Shown here: piece after piece, positions 16,570 through 25,576 of the stretch
How the letters are laid out: each line of letters begins with the position of its first letter
How positions within the stretch are numbered: position 1 is the stretch's first letter
NCBI GenBank assembly: GCA_026196955.1
Contig: JAPHTO010000106.1
Span: forward strand, 1-53,874
Length of the DNA stretch: 53,874 nucleotides
Source: Colwellia sp.
GTDB taxonomy: Bacteria; Pseudomonadota; Gammaproteobacteria; Enterobacterales; Alteromonadaceae
Direction of reading: 5' to 3'
Made by a program: the position numbers and the translations under genes
The notes under the pieces: model-generated
Database searches by the model: none
Seen by the model: only the letters and a program-made list of their open reading frames with translations
What the model was told of the DNA's origin: nothing

Positions 16570-17898
16570 CTAATGATGATTGTTCATATAATTGAGTGTT
16601 AAATTGCTTAATAATTTAACACCAAGCTTCATGCCGCTTTCATCAATTTCAAACTCAGGGGTGTGGTGATCAGGTGCTTGAGAAGCTGGCGTTGTTTTAG
16701 CTCTTCCGCCAACGAACAAATATAGCCCGGGAACTTTTTCTTGAAAGAATGAAAAATCCTCTGCGCCAGTGACCGGATTGGTTAGTAGCGTATTTTCTGT
16801 CCCCGCCGTCGCTTGCAGTACGGGTAACATTTCACTCATCAGCTTTTCATTGTTATAGGTGATGGGATAACTGTAATCTAATGGTAAGGTAACAGTTGCT
16901 TGAGCGTTCATACTTTTGGCAATGCTAGTCGCTTTATTATGTACTGATTGATGAATGCGATGTCGAATTTCTGGGTTTAGTGTTCGAATAGTGCCGACAA
17001 GCTCCACTTTGTCAGGAATAATGTTTGAACGAGTCCCACCGTGGATCATACCGACAGTAACAACAGCGGCACTATCAATTAATTTCACTTCGCGGCTAAC
17101 AATGGTTTGTAAGCCCATAATAATTTGTGCCGAAGTGACGATAGGATCAACACTATTCCAAGGGTAAGCGCCATGAGATTGCTTGCCACTGACGACAATT
17201 TTAAAAGGGTCAACAGCCGCCATTATCCCACCTTCGCGGTAATGCACTGTGCCCACTTCTTTATTTGAGCTGATATGTAAGCCAAAAATCACATCAACAT
17301 CAGGTGAAGATAACACACCTTCTTTTACCATCACCTCAGCTCCGCCAGTTTCACCTTCGGGGGCACCTTCTTCAGCCGGTTGAAAGATAAACTTTACTTT
17401 TCCATGCAGTTTATCTTTCATTGAGGTTAATATTTTTGCGGCACCCATCAGCATGGCAATGTGGGTGTCATGGCCGCAAGCATGCATAACACCGACATCT
17501 TGGCCGTTGTATGTGGATTTCACTTTAGAGGCAAAAGGCAAGTTGACACTTTCTGTAACAGGCAAACCATCAATATCGGCACGCAGCGCAACCACAGGGC
17601 CGGGCTTACCAGAATCTAAAATGGCAACAACGCCTGTTTTTGCAATACCTGTTTGCACGTCTAGCCCTAAAGACTCAAGATAGCTTGCGATGGTTTTTGC
17701 CGTTTCAAATTCTCTATTAGAAAGCTCTGGGTATTGGTGAAAGTGACGGCGCCATTTAATAACATCGGTTTCAATTTGTGTTGCTAGGGTAGCGACTTGG
17801 CTCATGCTGTCGTGTTCTTTGGCATGACTCATCGTGGCTAACAGTACTAAAGGAAGTAGGCTGAGTGTAATAAATTTATTTTTATTGAATGCAAACAT
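16570..17898 (-). CDS. Exported M20 family amidohydrolase
   Basis: A 442-residue protein with an N-terminal signal peptide (residues 1-26, ending SHA) and an M20 peptidase/amidohydrolase fold. Metal ligands are seen in HACGHDTHIAMLMGAAKIL and FQPAEEGAPEGE, and the C-terminal GAEDFSFFQEKVPGLYLFVGG is typical of the N-acyl-amino-acid amidohydrolase / hippurate hydrolase branch (IAA-amidohydrolase-like). It probably removes acyl groups from amino acids or small peptides in the periplasm. Most characterised relatives are cytoplasmic, so the export signal deserves note. Substrate not predictable from sequence. Confidence 0.9.
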   Translation of the reverse strand: MFAFNKNKFITLSLLPLVLLATMSHAKEHDSMSQVATLATQIETDVIKWRRHFHQYPELSNREFETAKTIASYLESLGLDVQTGIAKTGVVAILDSGKPGPVVALRADIDGLPVTESVNLPFASKVKSTYNGQDVGVMHACGHDTHIAMLMGAAKILTSMKDKLHGKVKFIFQPAEEGAPEGETGGAEVMVKEGVLSSPDVDVIFGLHISSNKEVGTVHYREGGIMAAVDPFKIVVSGKQSHGAYPWNSVDPIVTSAQIIMGLQTIVSREVKLIDSAAVVTVGMIHGGTRSNIIPDKVELVGTIRTLNPEIRHRIHQSVHNKATSIAKSMNAQATVTLPLDYSYPITYNNEKLMSEMLPVLQATAGTENTLLTNPVTGAEDFSFFQEKVPGLYLFVGGRAKTTPASQAPDHHTPEFEIDESGMKLGVKLLSNLTLNYMNNHH

Positions 17899-17981
17899 AG
17901 CTTTGGCTTTTATTGTTATAAGTTAATAAACCATACTTTATTTGCTAGAAGAAAACGAATAATAGTTAATGAAAATGAGTG

Positions 17982-18185
17982 TTACCAATCATTTTCATCA
18001 TCAAGCAAGTCTTTCAGTCTTTTCTTCTCTTTGAGTTCGTCAATGCGCTTACGGGCTAGCAAGTTTTTTTGCGCCTGTAGTTGTGCTTCTTTTTCTGCAA
18101 GCTCATTGGCTTCGATATCGATAACTTGCTCGATTTCGTTTTGTTCAGCATCAATATCATCTAAAAAATCGTCATCACTTATCAT
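17982..18185 (-). CDS. Small acidic/charged protein (possibly PA3496-like)
   Basis: A 67-residue, highly charged protein: acidic N-terminus (DDDFLDDIDAEQNEIEQ), a middle helix rich in Glu/Ala/Gln, and a Lys/Arg-rich C-terminus (RKRIDELKEKKRLKDLLDD) ending NDW. Nearly the whole chain should form an amphipathic or coiled-coil helix. The C-terminal pattern resembles small PA3496-type proteins, but the match is weak and rests on memory of the family pattern. It faces away from tmcA across a 156-bp divergent region. No function can be given. Confidence 0.6.
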   Translation of the reverse strand: MISDDDFLDDIDAEQNEIEQVIDIEANELAEKEAQLQAQKNLLARKRIDELKEKKRLKDLLDDENDW

Positions 18186-18341
18186 CAGCTTTGCTCACTA
18201 AAAAATATGAAATGTTTCAATGTAGATACTAGTCAACATAGGCAAGTAATAAACTATTTTCAATAAAAATTTCTATTTTATATTAGCATTGCTTGTTAAA
18301 CTCTTGTCCTATAAAGAGTTTAATTTGCAATTTGCATTATC

Positions 18342-20510
18342 ATGGTAAATAACACGTTTAGAGACTGGTTAAAAACCCTTCAACAGCAAGCCTTTGCGTT
18401 AAATGAACGCCGTTTAGTTGTGCTTGTAGGTGATGATTGTTGGGCGCATTCACTTTTAAAATCTGCTGGTGTTATCGAAAAATCAACGCTGTGTAGCAAT
18501 CGAGATTTTATATACGGTGATAACCCCCTGATCCAACCAAATATTGCTGTGAAAAGTTTCCGCGATAAACTTGGCAGTGAAAGTGATTTTGTTGTTTTTA
18601 GCCATAGTAAATTCTCAATTGATGCCTTGGCTGCGCTTTCAGGAACGCTAGTGGCGGGTGGTGTGTTATTTTTACACATTAATGATTATGCTACGCTAAG
18701 TACAAGCTTGTTTTTTAAGCGATTCTTAGCTGTGACTAACCGCTTTGCTGCGCATGTTGTTATTGAACAAAATAACTTTTCTTTGCCTGATATCGCCTGT
18801 AAACCAAGTGTTGCTAGTTCAGCGAACCAAGATAGCGTAGCGTACAAATATCATTGTAAAACGCAAGAGCAAGTCATTGCTGTTGAGGCGATAATGAAAG
18901 TGGCTAACGGCAAGCGAAAAAGACCGTTAGTGCTTACCGCTGATAGAGGCAGGGGAAAGTCATCGGCACTGGCGATAGCCTGTGCACAATTACTTATCGA
19001 AGCAAGAAAAGATAACCCGTTGCACATTGTTATTACTGCTGCTGATATCAATTCTCTTCAAATATTTTTTCAGCAGTTGCATGCAAGTTTACCAATTGGT
19101 CTGCTGGAGAATAGTTGTTTTACTTATGGTAATAGCTGTGTTGAATTTATCGCCATAGATCAACTTATTAAAAAACCTTCAACAGCAAGTTTAGTGCTTG
19201 TTGATGAGGCGGCGGCTGTTCCTGTGTATTTACTTGAAGAGCTAGCGACGCATAATCACCGTATGGTTTTTGCGAGTACCGTGCATGGCTATGAAGGAGC
19301 AGGGCGTGGTTTCACCTTAAAGTTTCAGCAAAAACTCACCATAATTTGCCCTAACTGGCGAAGTTTGCATATCAAACAACCGATCCGCTATCGCGAACAA
19401 GATCCACTTGAGCAGTTAATATTTGAAGCGTGTATGCTCAATGCTGAGCTAGATGATTTAGTCTGTAAAGATAGCGCTCTACTTACCGCGGGAACAAAAA
19501 GCAGTATTGAGACACTTGATGTCAATAGCTTAACCTTTAATTATTTTTCCGCGAGTATGTTAGCAGCAGATGAAGCGCTATTAGCACAGGTTGTTTCGGT
19601 GTTGGTAACTGCTCACTATCAAACTAAACCGAGTGATGTAAAAATGTTACTCGATAACCCTCATGTGCAAGTGCTTTGCTTGCTTGCTAACATCAACCAA
19701 AGGCAGCAGGTTATTGCCGTGGCTATGTTAATGCGTGAAGGGTGCTCAGGTGTTGAACAGCTGACAAAACATGATATTCAGTCGGTAAGCAATTCAAAAA
19801 GACGTTTAACTAACCAGTTCACACCACAGTCATTGTTAACGCAATGTGGTGTTGAGCAGGCTTTTGACTTTTACTATTTACGGGTTATGCGTATTGCTGT
19901 TCACGTACAATTACAGCATCAGGGAATTGGCGGTCATTTGTTAACACATATTGATAAATTTGCTCAATCACAAGGGGCTGATTTTATTGCTTCAAGTTTT
20001 GGCGCAACTAAATCATTACTGTCGTTTTGGCTCACTCATAATTATTATATGGCGCGACTTGGCTTTACTAAAGATAAGGCCAGTGGCGAGCATTCAGCGT
20101 TAGTATTAAAAGCTGTTAGTCCTCAGGCTTTTCAACTTGAATCAGCGATAAATCATGAATTTTACCGCAGTTTTGATTATTTACTGGTGGATGAATATCA
20201 AGGGATAGCAGCGGACTTAATTGCTTTAATTCAGCATTATTGCCCTAAAGCGTTACAAACTGAGTTAACCGCGCATGATATCGCTGCGGTAACAGCGTTT
20301 GTGCAAGGGCATAGGCAATACTCTTGTTGTGTGCTGAGTTTGCATTTATGGCTGAAAAAAAGGTTATTTAAATCAAACTTAGCAGAGCAGGCTGAGATAA
20401 TGATTTTCATCAAACGCATTATGCAAAAGCACTCTATTGCAGAGCTATGTAAGCAACATGACTTCACTGGCAAAAAAGCACTTGAGCAATTTTTAAGAGC
20501 TAACATTTAA
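18342..20510 (+). CDS. tmcA: tRNA(Met) cytidine acetyltransferase
   Basis: A 722-residue enzyme that makes N4-acetylcytidine at the wobble position of elongator tRNA-Met, using acetyl-CoA and ATP or GTP. Order of domains: N-terminal DUF1726-like region (1-150), RNA-helicase-like NTPase with Walker A DRGRGKSSA at 201-209 and Walker B LVLVDEAAAVP near 290, a GNAT acetyltransferase with the acetyl-CoA loop HQGIGGHLL near 530, and a C-terminal tRNA-binding region. Motif ASTVHGYEGAGRGF follows Walker B as in the family. Full length for the family. Confidence 0.95.
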   Translation: MVNNTFRDWLKTLQQQAFALNERRLVVLVGDDCWAHSLLKSAGVIEKSTLCSNRDFIYGDNPLIQPNIAVKSFRDKLGSESDFVVFSHSKFSIDALAALSGTLVAGGVLFLHINDYATLSTSLFFKRFLAVTNRFAAHVVIEQNNFSLPDIACKPSVASSANQDSVAYKYHCKTQEQVIAVEAIMKVANGKRKRPLVLTADRGRGKSSALAIACAQLLIEARKDNPLHIVITAADINSLQIFFQQLHASLPIGLLENSCFTYGNSCVEFIAIDQLIKKPSTASLVLVDEAAAVPVYLLEELATHNHRMVFASTVHGYEGAGRGFTLKFQQKLTIICPNWRSLHIKQPIRYREQDPLEQLIFEACMLNAELDDLVCKDSALLTAGTKSSIETLDVNSLTFNYFSASMLAADEALLAQVVSVLVTAHYQTKPSDVKMLLDNPHVQVLCLLANINQRQQVIAVAMLMREGCSGVEQLTKHDIQSVSNSKRRLTNQFTPQSLLTQCGVEQAFDFYYLRVMRIAVHVQLQHQGIGGHLLTHIDKFAQSQGADFIASSFGATKSLLSFWLTHNYYMARLGFTKDKASGEHSALVLKAVSPQAFQLESAINHEFYRSFDYLLVDEYQGIAADLIALIQHYCPKALQTELTAHDIAAVTAFVQGHRQYSCCVLSLHLWLKKRLFKSNLAEQAEIMIFIKRIMQKHSIAELCKQHDFTGKKALEQFLRANI

Positions 20511-20523
20511 TACCGACACTGGT

Positions 20524-20739
20524 TTAGTGATTACTTTGCCATTGCCAGTATTTTTGCATCACTAAATAATCGCAGCGTTTTTTTCCACAGCAGTTAATAT
20601 CATCATGATGCAGTAATCTGCTTAAGTAGTAATTTATTGTTTTTGCTAAGCCTGAGCTTGGGTGCTCTTTGTAAGTTGATATGAGTAAGCTTAACCAACT
20701 TTCAAGCTGTAAAAAATCTGTTGAAGACTTTAAGCACAT
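20524..20739 (-). CDS. Small Cys-containing hypothetical protein, second gene of a probable Fur-regulated pair
   Basis: A 71-residue protein I do not recognise with confidence. The C-terminal half carries LLHHDDINCCGKKRCDYL followed by the aromatic stretch YWQWQ; the two His, the Cys pair and the third Cys could bind a metal. Its start overlaps the end of the upstream gene by 10 nt, which implies translational coupling. It ends 13 bp from the convergent tmcA stop. With a Fur-box candidate upstream of the pair, a role in iron metabolism is a reasonable guess, but it is only a guess. Confidence 0.6.
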   Translation of the reverse strand: MCLKSSTDFLQLESWLSLLISTYKEHPSSGLAKTINYYLSRLLHHDDINCCGKKRCDYLVMQKYWQWQSNH

Positions 20740-20945
20740 AATTGTTCCTCAGACGAAAGCTCAGTGTGTGCTGTACTCGTTAGTAGCGCTTGCCATAGAA
20801 CTTTTTTAGCATCGGCGTTTAAACATTTACAGTCACTGCAATGAAGTAAGCCAGAGTTAAGTAGTTGGATCAGTATGTTACTGGGCAACTCAACTTGTAT
20901 TTTACTTGCCATTGCCTTATTAAAAGTTTGAATAGACATCATCAA
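20730..20945 (-). CDS. Small Cys-containing hypothetical protein, first gene of a probable Fur-regulated pair
   Basis: A 71-residue protein opening with three in-frame ATG codons. AGGA lies 3 nt before the first, so the second (20942) or third (20939) is the better start. The chain has FNKAMASKIQVELP, a hydrophobic helix ILIQLLNSGLL, then HCSDCKCLNADAKKVLWQALL with three clustered Cys, a candidate metal site. Unrecognised family. It is transcribed divergently from the ABC exporter, with the Fur-box candidate 53 bp upstream. Confidence 0.6.
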   Translation of the reverse strand: MMMSIQTFNKAMASKIQVELPSNILIQLLNSGLLHCSDCKCLNADAKKVLWQALLTSTAHTELSSEEQLCA

Positions 20946-20997
20946 TCCTGTATTTGTTAACGTTGAGATTAAGATAATCTACTTAATACCTAAATAC

Positions 20998-21018
20998 AAA
21001 TAAGAATTGTTATCATTT
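20998..21018 (-). promoter_or_regulatory. Putative Fur box
   Basis: On the minus strand this reads AAATGATAACAATTCTTATTT, close to the classical Fur consensus: the core matches 11 of 14 fixed positions of TGATAAT-N-ATTATCA. It lies between the small-gene pair (start 20945, minus) and the ABC exporter (start 21091, plus), and could serve either; distance favours the small genes. Confidence 0.65.
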
Positions 21019-21090
21019 GTAGAAATACAGTGTCTTTATCATTAACTTAAGTACAATAAGGTTATTATTTGTGAACTAGGGTGTTATTGC

Positions 21091-21978
21091 GTGAGTATCG
21101 CTATTTGTGTAGAAAATTTAGTTAAGCAATACAAAGATGTTACAGCAGTTGATAATATTAGTTTCTCTGTTGAAAAAGGACATTGTTTTGGTTTGCTGGG
21201 ACCAAATGGGGCAGGAAAAACCACGACAATAGAAATAATGGAAGGGATCATTGCAGCTAGTGCAGGGCAGGTTTTGTATCAAGGCAAGGAAGTTGATGCC
21301 AGTATTTCACAACAAATAGGCATCCAATTTCAACATACGGCATTACAAGATTTTTTAACGGTTAAAGAAACTCTCAATCTTTTTTCTTCCTTTTATCAGC
21401 AAACATTAGAGCAAGAGAGCCTTATCGAGCTTTGCGATCTGGGTGATTTTTTAGATCGAGATAATCGTCTACTTTCAGGTGGGCAAAGGCAACGCTTACT
21501 ACTGGCGTTAGCATTGATTAACGATCCTGAGATTATTTTTCTTGATGAGCCTACCACTGGCTTAGATCCTCATGCGCGAAGAAATTTTTGGCAGCTTATT
21601 AAAAATATCAAAGCGCGAAATAAAACCATTGTCTTAACCACGCATTATATGGATGAAGCTGAGCAGCTTTGTGATGATATTGTTATTATGGATCAAGGCA
21701 GAATTATTGAGTCAGGCACGCCACATCAATTATTAACCAAGCACTTTCACGAGGTGTTTATTTACTTACCCCAATCACAAGTTCCAATAGAGTTGGTAGA
21801 AGAGCAGGCATGGAAAACACAAGGAGAGCGCATAGAAATTACCAGTGTTAATGTCGAACAAACACTCGCGCTGCTAATGAAAAACAATGTTTCTTTGGAT
21901 GGTTTACATGTGAAATCAGCTAACTTAGATGATTTGTTTTTACACTTAACAGGACATTCTTTGAGGGAAGTTCAATGA
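21091..21978 (+). CDS. ABC transporter ATP-binding protein (ABC-2 exporter)
   Basis: A 295-residue ATPase of the DrrA/CcmA-like ABC-2 exporter group. Walker A GPNGAGKTTT at about residues 37-46, ABC signature LSGGQRQRLLLALAL near 130, Walker B IIFLDEPTTGLDPHARR near 150 and the H-loop TTHYMDEAEQL are all intact. A regulatory C-terminal domain (210-295) follows. The start is GTG. The permease gene overlaps the stop by 4 bp (ATGA), so the two form a coupled half-transporter pair. Substrate unknown; relatives export drugs or lipids. Confidence 0.92.
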   Translation: MSIAICVENLVKQYKDVTAVDNISFSVEKGHCFGLLGPNGAGKTTTIEIMEGIIAASAGQVLYQGKEVDASISQQIGIQFQHTALQDFLTVKETLNLFSSFYQQTLEQESLIELCDLGDFLDRDNRLLSGGQRQRLLLALALINDPEIIFLDEPTTGLDPHARRNFWQLIKNIKARNKTIVLTTHYMDEAEQLCDDIVIMDQGRIIESGTPHQLLTKHFHEVFIYLPQSQVPIELVEEQAWKTQGERIEITSVNVEQTLALLMKNNVSLDGLHVKSANLDDLFLHLTGHSLREVQ

Positions 21979-22997
21979 ATCTAACACGTTTTTTTGCCGT
22001 ATTTAAAGCACGAAATATTGAGTTTTTCCGAGATAAATCTTCTTTAGGATGGAATTTAGCGTTTCCCGTGTTACTTTTGGTGGGCTTTTCTTTTATTTTT
22101 TCAGGTGATGGCCGTTCAGCTTATAAGGTAGGCATAGTGGCTCAAGTTGCTGAAAATGAAAACACTCGCTTAGCACCGGATATGACCAATACGCGCTTTA
22201 TCGACTTTATTGAATATCAAAGCCTAGAAAGTGCAAAAGAAAAATTATCAAGACATACTCTAGATATGGTGATAGACAGTCAGTATCAACAATATTGGGT
22301 CAATGAGCAATCGGCAAAAAGCTATTTAGTAGAGCGAATTTTTAGCGAGCAGCTTAATGGCTATTCGCGATTAGAAACATCAGGTAAAAAAATTCGTTAT
22401 GTTGATTGGGTGCTACCAGGCATTTTAGGCATGAATATGATGTTCAGCTGCTTGTTTGGTGTTGGTTACGTTATTGTTCGTTATCGAAAAAATGCGGTAT
22501 TAAAACGCTTAAAAGCGACTCCCTTATCTGCATTTGAGTTTGTTTCAGCACAGTTATTGTCGCGGTTATTCATTGTTATGTTTATGTCTGTTGTGGTCTA
22601 CAGCGGTTGTAACTTATTGTTTGATTTTTTTATGCTGGGCAGTTACGTCGATTTATTGATTGTTGGCATGTTAGGGGCTTTTTGTTTAATCAGTTTAGGG
22701 CTATTGGTGGCGAGTCGAAGTAAAAGTGAAGAATTAATCGGTGGCCTATTAAATTTAACTTCTTGGCCAATGATGATGCTTTCTGGTGTTTGGTTTAGTT
22801 TAGAAGGCGCCCCACCTGCATTAAAGGTTTTTGCAGATTTTTTACCCTTAACACATTTAGTTGCAGGGGCAAGAAAGGTTATTACCGAAGGGGCAACGTT
22901 AAGCGATATTAGCTATCACGTGAATATTTTGTTGATTATGAGTATAGCGTTTTTATCATTAGGCGCTTACTTTTTTAGTTGGAATACTGAGCGTTAA
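21975..22997 (+). CDS. ABC-2 type transporter permease
   Basis: A 340-residue ABC-2 permease: one N-terminal membrane helix (about 26-44), a periplasmic section (50-140) and five more hydrophobic segments (145-335), with NMMFSCLFGVGY and the ABC-2 coupling stretch RYRKNAVLKRLKATPLSAFEFVSAQ in part. WPMMMLSGVWFSLEGAPPALKVF is typical of the DrrB-like group. It partners the ATPase gene it overlaps. A gap of 81 bp leads to the ketoacyl synthase gene. Confidence 0.9.
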   Translation: MNLTRFFAVFKARNIEFFRDKSSLGWNLAFPVLLLVGFSFIFSGDGRSAYKVGIVAQVAENENTRLAPDMTNTRFIDFIEYQSLESAKEKLSRHTLDMVIDSQYQQYWVNEQSAKSYLVERIFSEQLNGYSRLETSGKKIRYVDWVLPGILGMNMMFSCLFGVGYVIVRYRKNAVLKRLKATPLSAFEFVSAQLLSRLFIVMFMSVVVYSGCNLLFDFFMLGSYVDLLIVGMLGAFCLISLGLLVASRSKSEELIGGLLNLTSWPMMMLSGVWFSLEGAPPALKVFADFLPLTHLVAGARKVITEGATLSDISYHVNILLIMSIAFLSLGAYFFSWNTER

Positions 22998-23078
22998 TCG
23001 ACAAAAGCTACTAAATAAAATACACTGTGGTCATACCTTTGAGTAAACTTTTTTGTAAAACTTTAATCGAGAAATTTA

Positions 23079-24197
23079 ATGTCCGTTGTAATTAGTGGTA
23101 CTGGGTTATTTACCCCGTCAGAAAGTATTTCCAATGATGAGCTTGTTGCGTGTTTCAACAGTTATGTAGATAAATTTAATAATGAAAATGAGCAAGCCAT
23201 AGCGCAGGGTGAATTGACCGCTTTATCCTATTCTAGTAGTGCTTTTATTGAAAAAGCATCTGGTATTAAAAGCCGCTATGTCATGTCAAAAAGTGATATT
23301 TTAAATGTTGATTTAATGCGTCCAACCTTTAAAGAGCGTGCAAATGATGACTTGTCATTACAGGCTGAAATAGGAGTTGCAGCGGCAAAACAAGCAATGC
23401 TTGCCGCGAACAAAACGCCAGAAGATATTGATCTTGTGATTGTTGCTTGTGCTTATACTCAGCGTTCATATCCAGCAATGGCAATAGAGATACAGCAAGC
23501 CCTGGGTTGCGGTGGTTGGGCATTTGACATGCTAGTCGCGTGTTCAGCGGCAACCTTTGGTATTATTAATGCGGCTAATGCTATTCGCAGTGGCACCGCT
23601 AAAACTGTTTTGGTGATCAATCCAGAAATACTCTCACCACAAATTAATTACCGTGACAGAGACAGTCATTTTATTTTTGGTGATGTGGCAACAGCCTCTA
23701 TTATCGAAGATGCATCTACGGCAACGGGTGAGCATGTATTTAAAATTATCGCAGAGCAGCCTATCACGCAATTTTCAAATAATATTCGCAGCAATATTGG
23801 TTATATGAATCAATGTAGCCCTGAAACAGCCCATGCTGATGATAAATACTTTATTCAGCAAGGGCGAAAAGTATTTAAAGAAGTATTGCCTATGGTGTCG
23901 AGTTTAATAGCTTCACAAATGGAAAAAGCACAGGTTTCGCCAAGCGATATTAAGCGCCTTTATTTACACCAAGCCAATATTAATATGAATAACTTTATTG
24001 GCAAAAAGGTATTAGGACGAGAGCCGGAAGCAGGTGAAGCGCCAATTATTTTAGATGAATATGCTAACACTAGCTCAGCAGGGTGTATTATTGCCCTACA
24101 CAAATATCATGACGGCCTAAGCTCAGGTGATAAAGCCGTGCTTTGCTCATTTGGTGCTGGCTATTCGGCTTGTTGTCTTGTTTTAGAATACCAATAA
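23079..24197 (+). CDS. Beta-ketoacyl-ACP synthase III, PA3286-like
   Basis: A 372-residue thiolase-fold condensing enzyme with complete catalytic triad: C155 (DMLVACSAATFG), H297 (YLHQANINMNN) and N330 (YANTSSAGC). It is longer than housekeeping FabH (about 317) and carries an N-terminal extension of the type found in Pseudomonas PA3286 (SISNDELV, FIEKASGIKSRYVM, NYRDRDSHFIFGD), an enzyme that starts fatty-acid synthesis from octanoyl-CoA. A role in salvaging medium-chain acyl-CoA into new fatty acids is therefore likely. The alpha/beta hydrolase gene is convergent with it. Similarity judged from memory of the family, not by alignment. Confidence 0.88.
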   Translation: MSVVISGTGLFTPSESISNDELVACFNSYVDKFNNENEQAIAQGELTALSYSSSAFIEKASGIKSRYVMSKSDILNVDLMRPTFKERANDDLSLQAEIGVAAAKQAMLAANKTPEDIDLVIVACAYTQRSYPAMAIEIQQALGCGGWAFDMLVACSAATFGIINAANAIRSGTAKTVLVINPEILSPQINYRDRDSHFIFGDVATASIIEDASTATGEHVFKIIAEQPITQFSNNIRSNIGYMNQCSPETAHADDKYFIQQGRKVFKEVLPMVSSLIASQMEKAQVSPSDIKRLYLHQANINMNNFIGKKVLGREPEAGEAPIILDEYANTSSAGCIIALHKYHDGLSSGDKAVLCSFGAGYSACCLVLEYQ

Positions 24198-24239
24198 GAA
24201 TGTTCTAATTTTATTGTCAATTATCTCAATGTTTTAGGT

Positions 24240-24266
24240 AAAGCAGCTATAAGTAGCTGCTTTTTT
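24240..24266 (+). terminator. Intrinsic terminator after the ketoacyl synthase gene
   Basis: Perfect 10-bp stem AAAGCAGCTA / TAGCTGCTTT (24240-24249 with 24254-24263), loop TAAG, T6. It lies 43 bp after the stop. Confidence 0.92.
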
Positions 24267-24279
24267 ATTGAGCTAATGA

Positions 24280-25080
24280 CTACCACTCCTTGATAAGCTC
24301 TGTAATTAATTTTGCGGTTTCCTCAGGTCTTTCTAATGGAAACATATGACCACCATGGGTAGTTTTTAGCGTAATATTCTTATTCAACTTGACAAATTTC
24401 TTGAAAAAAATATGCGGACAAACATCGGTTTGTTCAGCGTAAACTAAGGTTGCAGGCACCTTGAGTTTATTTTTATAACTGGAAAGATTTTCGGCTAAGT
24501 TTCTAAAAATATCGGCTTCTACTTGCGCATCAAAAACTAGCTCTAATTGATTATTCCGTTCAATTATTCCATGACTGATGTAATCATTTAGGCAACGTTT
24601 ATCAAAGTTTTTAAATAACTGTCTGCGCGCAAATAATTTGGCAATATCTGTGCCTAACGGCCAATGAGTACGTCTTACTTTTGCTTTGCCGGCAGGACTA
24701 AACTTATCGATGAGTTTAGTTTTTTTCACATACTTCATTGCTAAGGCTGTAGTGCCAGTTACCACAGGGGGATCTAGCATGAGTACGCCTCGGAACAATT
24801 CGGGCTGTTGGCAGGCGGCAATAAAGGCAATAACGCCCCCAAAAGAATGGCCGACACTGATCACTTTTTCCTGCTTATTAAGCACCAGTTGTTGTTTCAC
24901 ATAGTGAATGAGCTCATCCACTAAAGGTTGCCAATTGTCTTGAACAGGGTAGTTTTCATCATGGCCATACTTTTCATGGCCGATCACTTGATACGGCTGA
25001 GGTAAATAGTTAAAGAGTGTTTGATAACTTGATACCGGAAAACCGTTAGCATGAACGAAGTTAATTAAGGTGTTGGGCAT
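24280..25080 (-). CDS. Alpha/beta hydrolase
   Basis: A 266-residue alpha/beta-fold hydrolase with the nucleophile elbow GHSFGG, an oxyanion region NFVHANGFPVSSY near the N-terminus, MLDPPV after strand 6 and a late His in TTHGGHMFPLERPEE. The sequence pattern is that of small serine esterases/lipases acting on short acyl chains; the substrate is unknown. A TTG at 25104 in frame would add eight residues; I preferred the ATG at 25080 because the fold begins just after it, though neither start has a good ribosome site. Confidence 0.86.
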   Translation of the reverse strand: MPNTLINFVHANGFPVSSYQTLFNYLPQPYQVIGHEKYGHDENYPVQDNWQPLVDELIHYVKQQLVLNKQEKVISVGHSFGGVIAFIAACQQPELFRGVLMLDPPVVTGTTALAMKYVKKTKLIDKFSPAGKAKVRRTHWPLGTDIAKLFARRQLFKNFDKRCLNDYISHGIIERNNQLELVFDAQVEADIFRNLAENLSSYKNKLKVPATLVYAEQTDVCPHIFFKKFVKLNKNITLKTTHGGHMFPLERPEETAKLITELIKEW

Positions 25081-25181
25081 TTTTATATAAAGATAAGGAC
25101 TCAATGCCCACCAAGTTAAACAGGTGTTTGAATTTTGTCAATGCTTTCGTCAGTATTCCCGTTGAAATGGTATTTTTTACA

Positions 25182-25210
25182 TTAAAAAACCCAGCAAAGC
25201 TGGGTTTTAA
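25182..25210 (-). terminator. Intrinsic terminator after the DUF3545 gene
   Basis: Stem AAAACCCAGC / GCTGGGTTTT with a 3-nt loop. On the minus strand it is followed by T6, so it ends the transcript of the gene at 25244-25417. Confidence 0.9.
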
Positions 25211-25243
25211 GTATTTGAACAGTTTGAAGTTTTTTGATTTAGC

Positions 25244-25417
25244 TTAAAATTCTTCTAACATGTACTCTAATGAGTCTTCGTAAGCTCTAAGCTCTTTTTC
25301 TAGTTGGTATTTATCTCTAAGCTGTTCAATTTCACGCCATTTCCTTTTTTTGCTTGGCGTTGCTTTTGCTTTGGCTGGTTGACTAATTGATTCTAAAACT
25401 TGGTTTAAATTATCCAT
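25244..25417 (-). CDS. DUF3545 family protein
   Basis: A 57-residue protein beginning MDNLNQVLESISQ, with a basic central part (SKKRKWREIEQLRDKYQ) and acidic C-terminal helix ending EYMLEEF. This is the whole of a DUF3545 protein. The frame is open upstream to 25501, but the ATG at 25417 follows AAGGGG at good spacing and matches the family start. Small, soluble, mostly helical, function unknown. Confidence 0.85.
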   Translation of the reverse strand: MDNLNQVLESISQPAKAKATPSKKRKWREIEQLRDKYQLEKELRAYEDSLEYMLEEF

Positions 25418-25576
25418 AAAGTACCCCTTAAATGGTAAAACACAAATCAACTGCCCCTTTTTAATACCATATTTTTTGAGCAAAGCAAATAAAAAACGCA
25501 CAATTCAGTTAAAAATTGTGCGTTTACAGAAGAGTTTAATTAGTTAATGTATCGCTAAAAAAAGTAAAAGTGCCAG

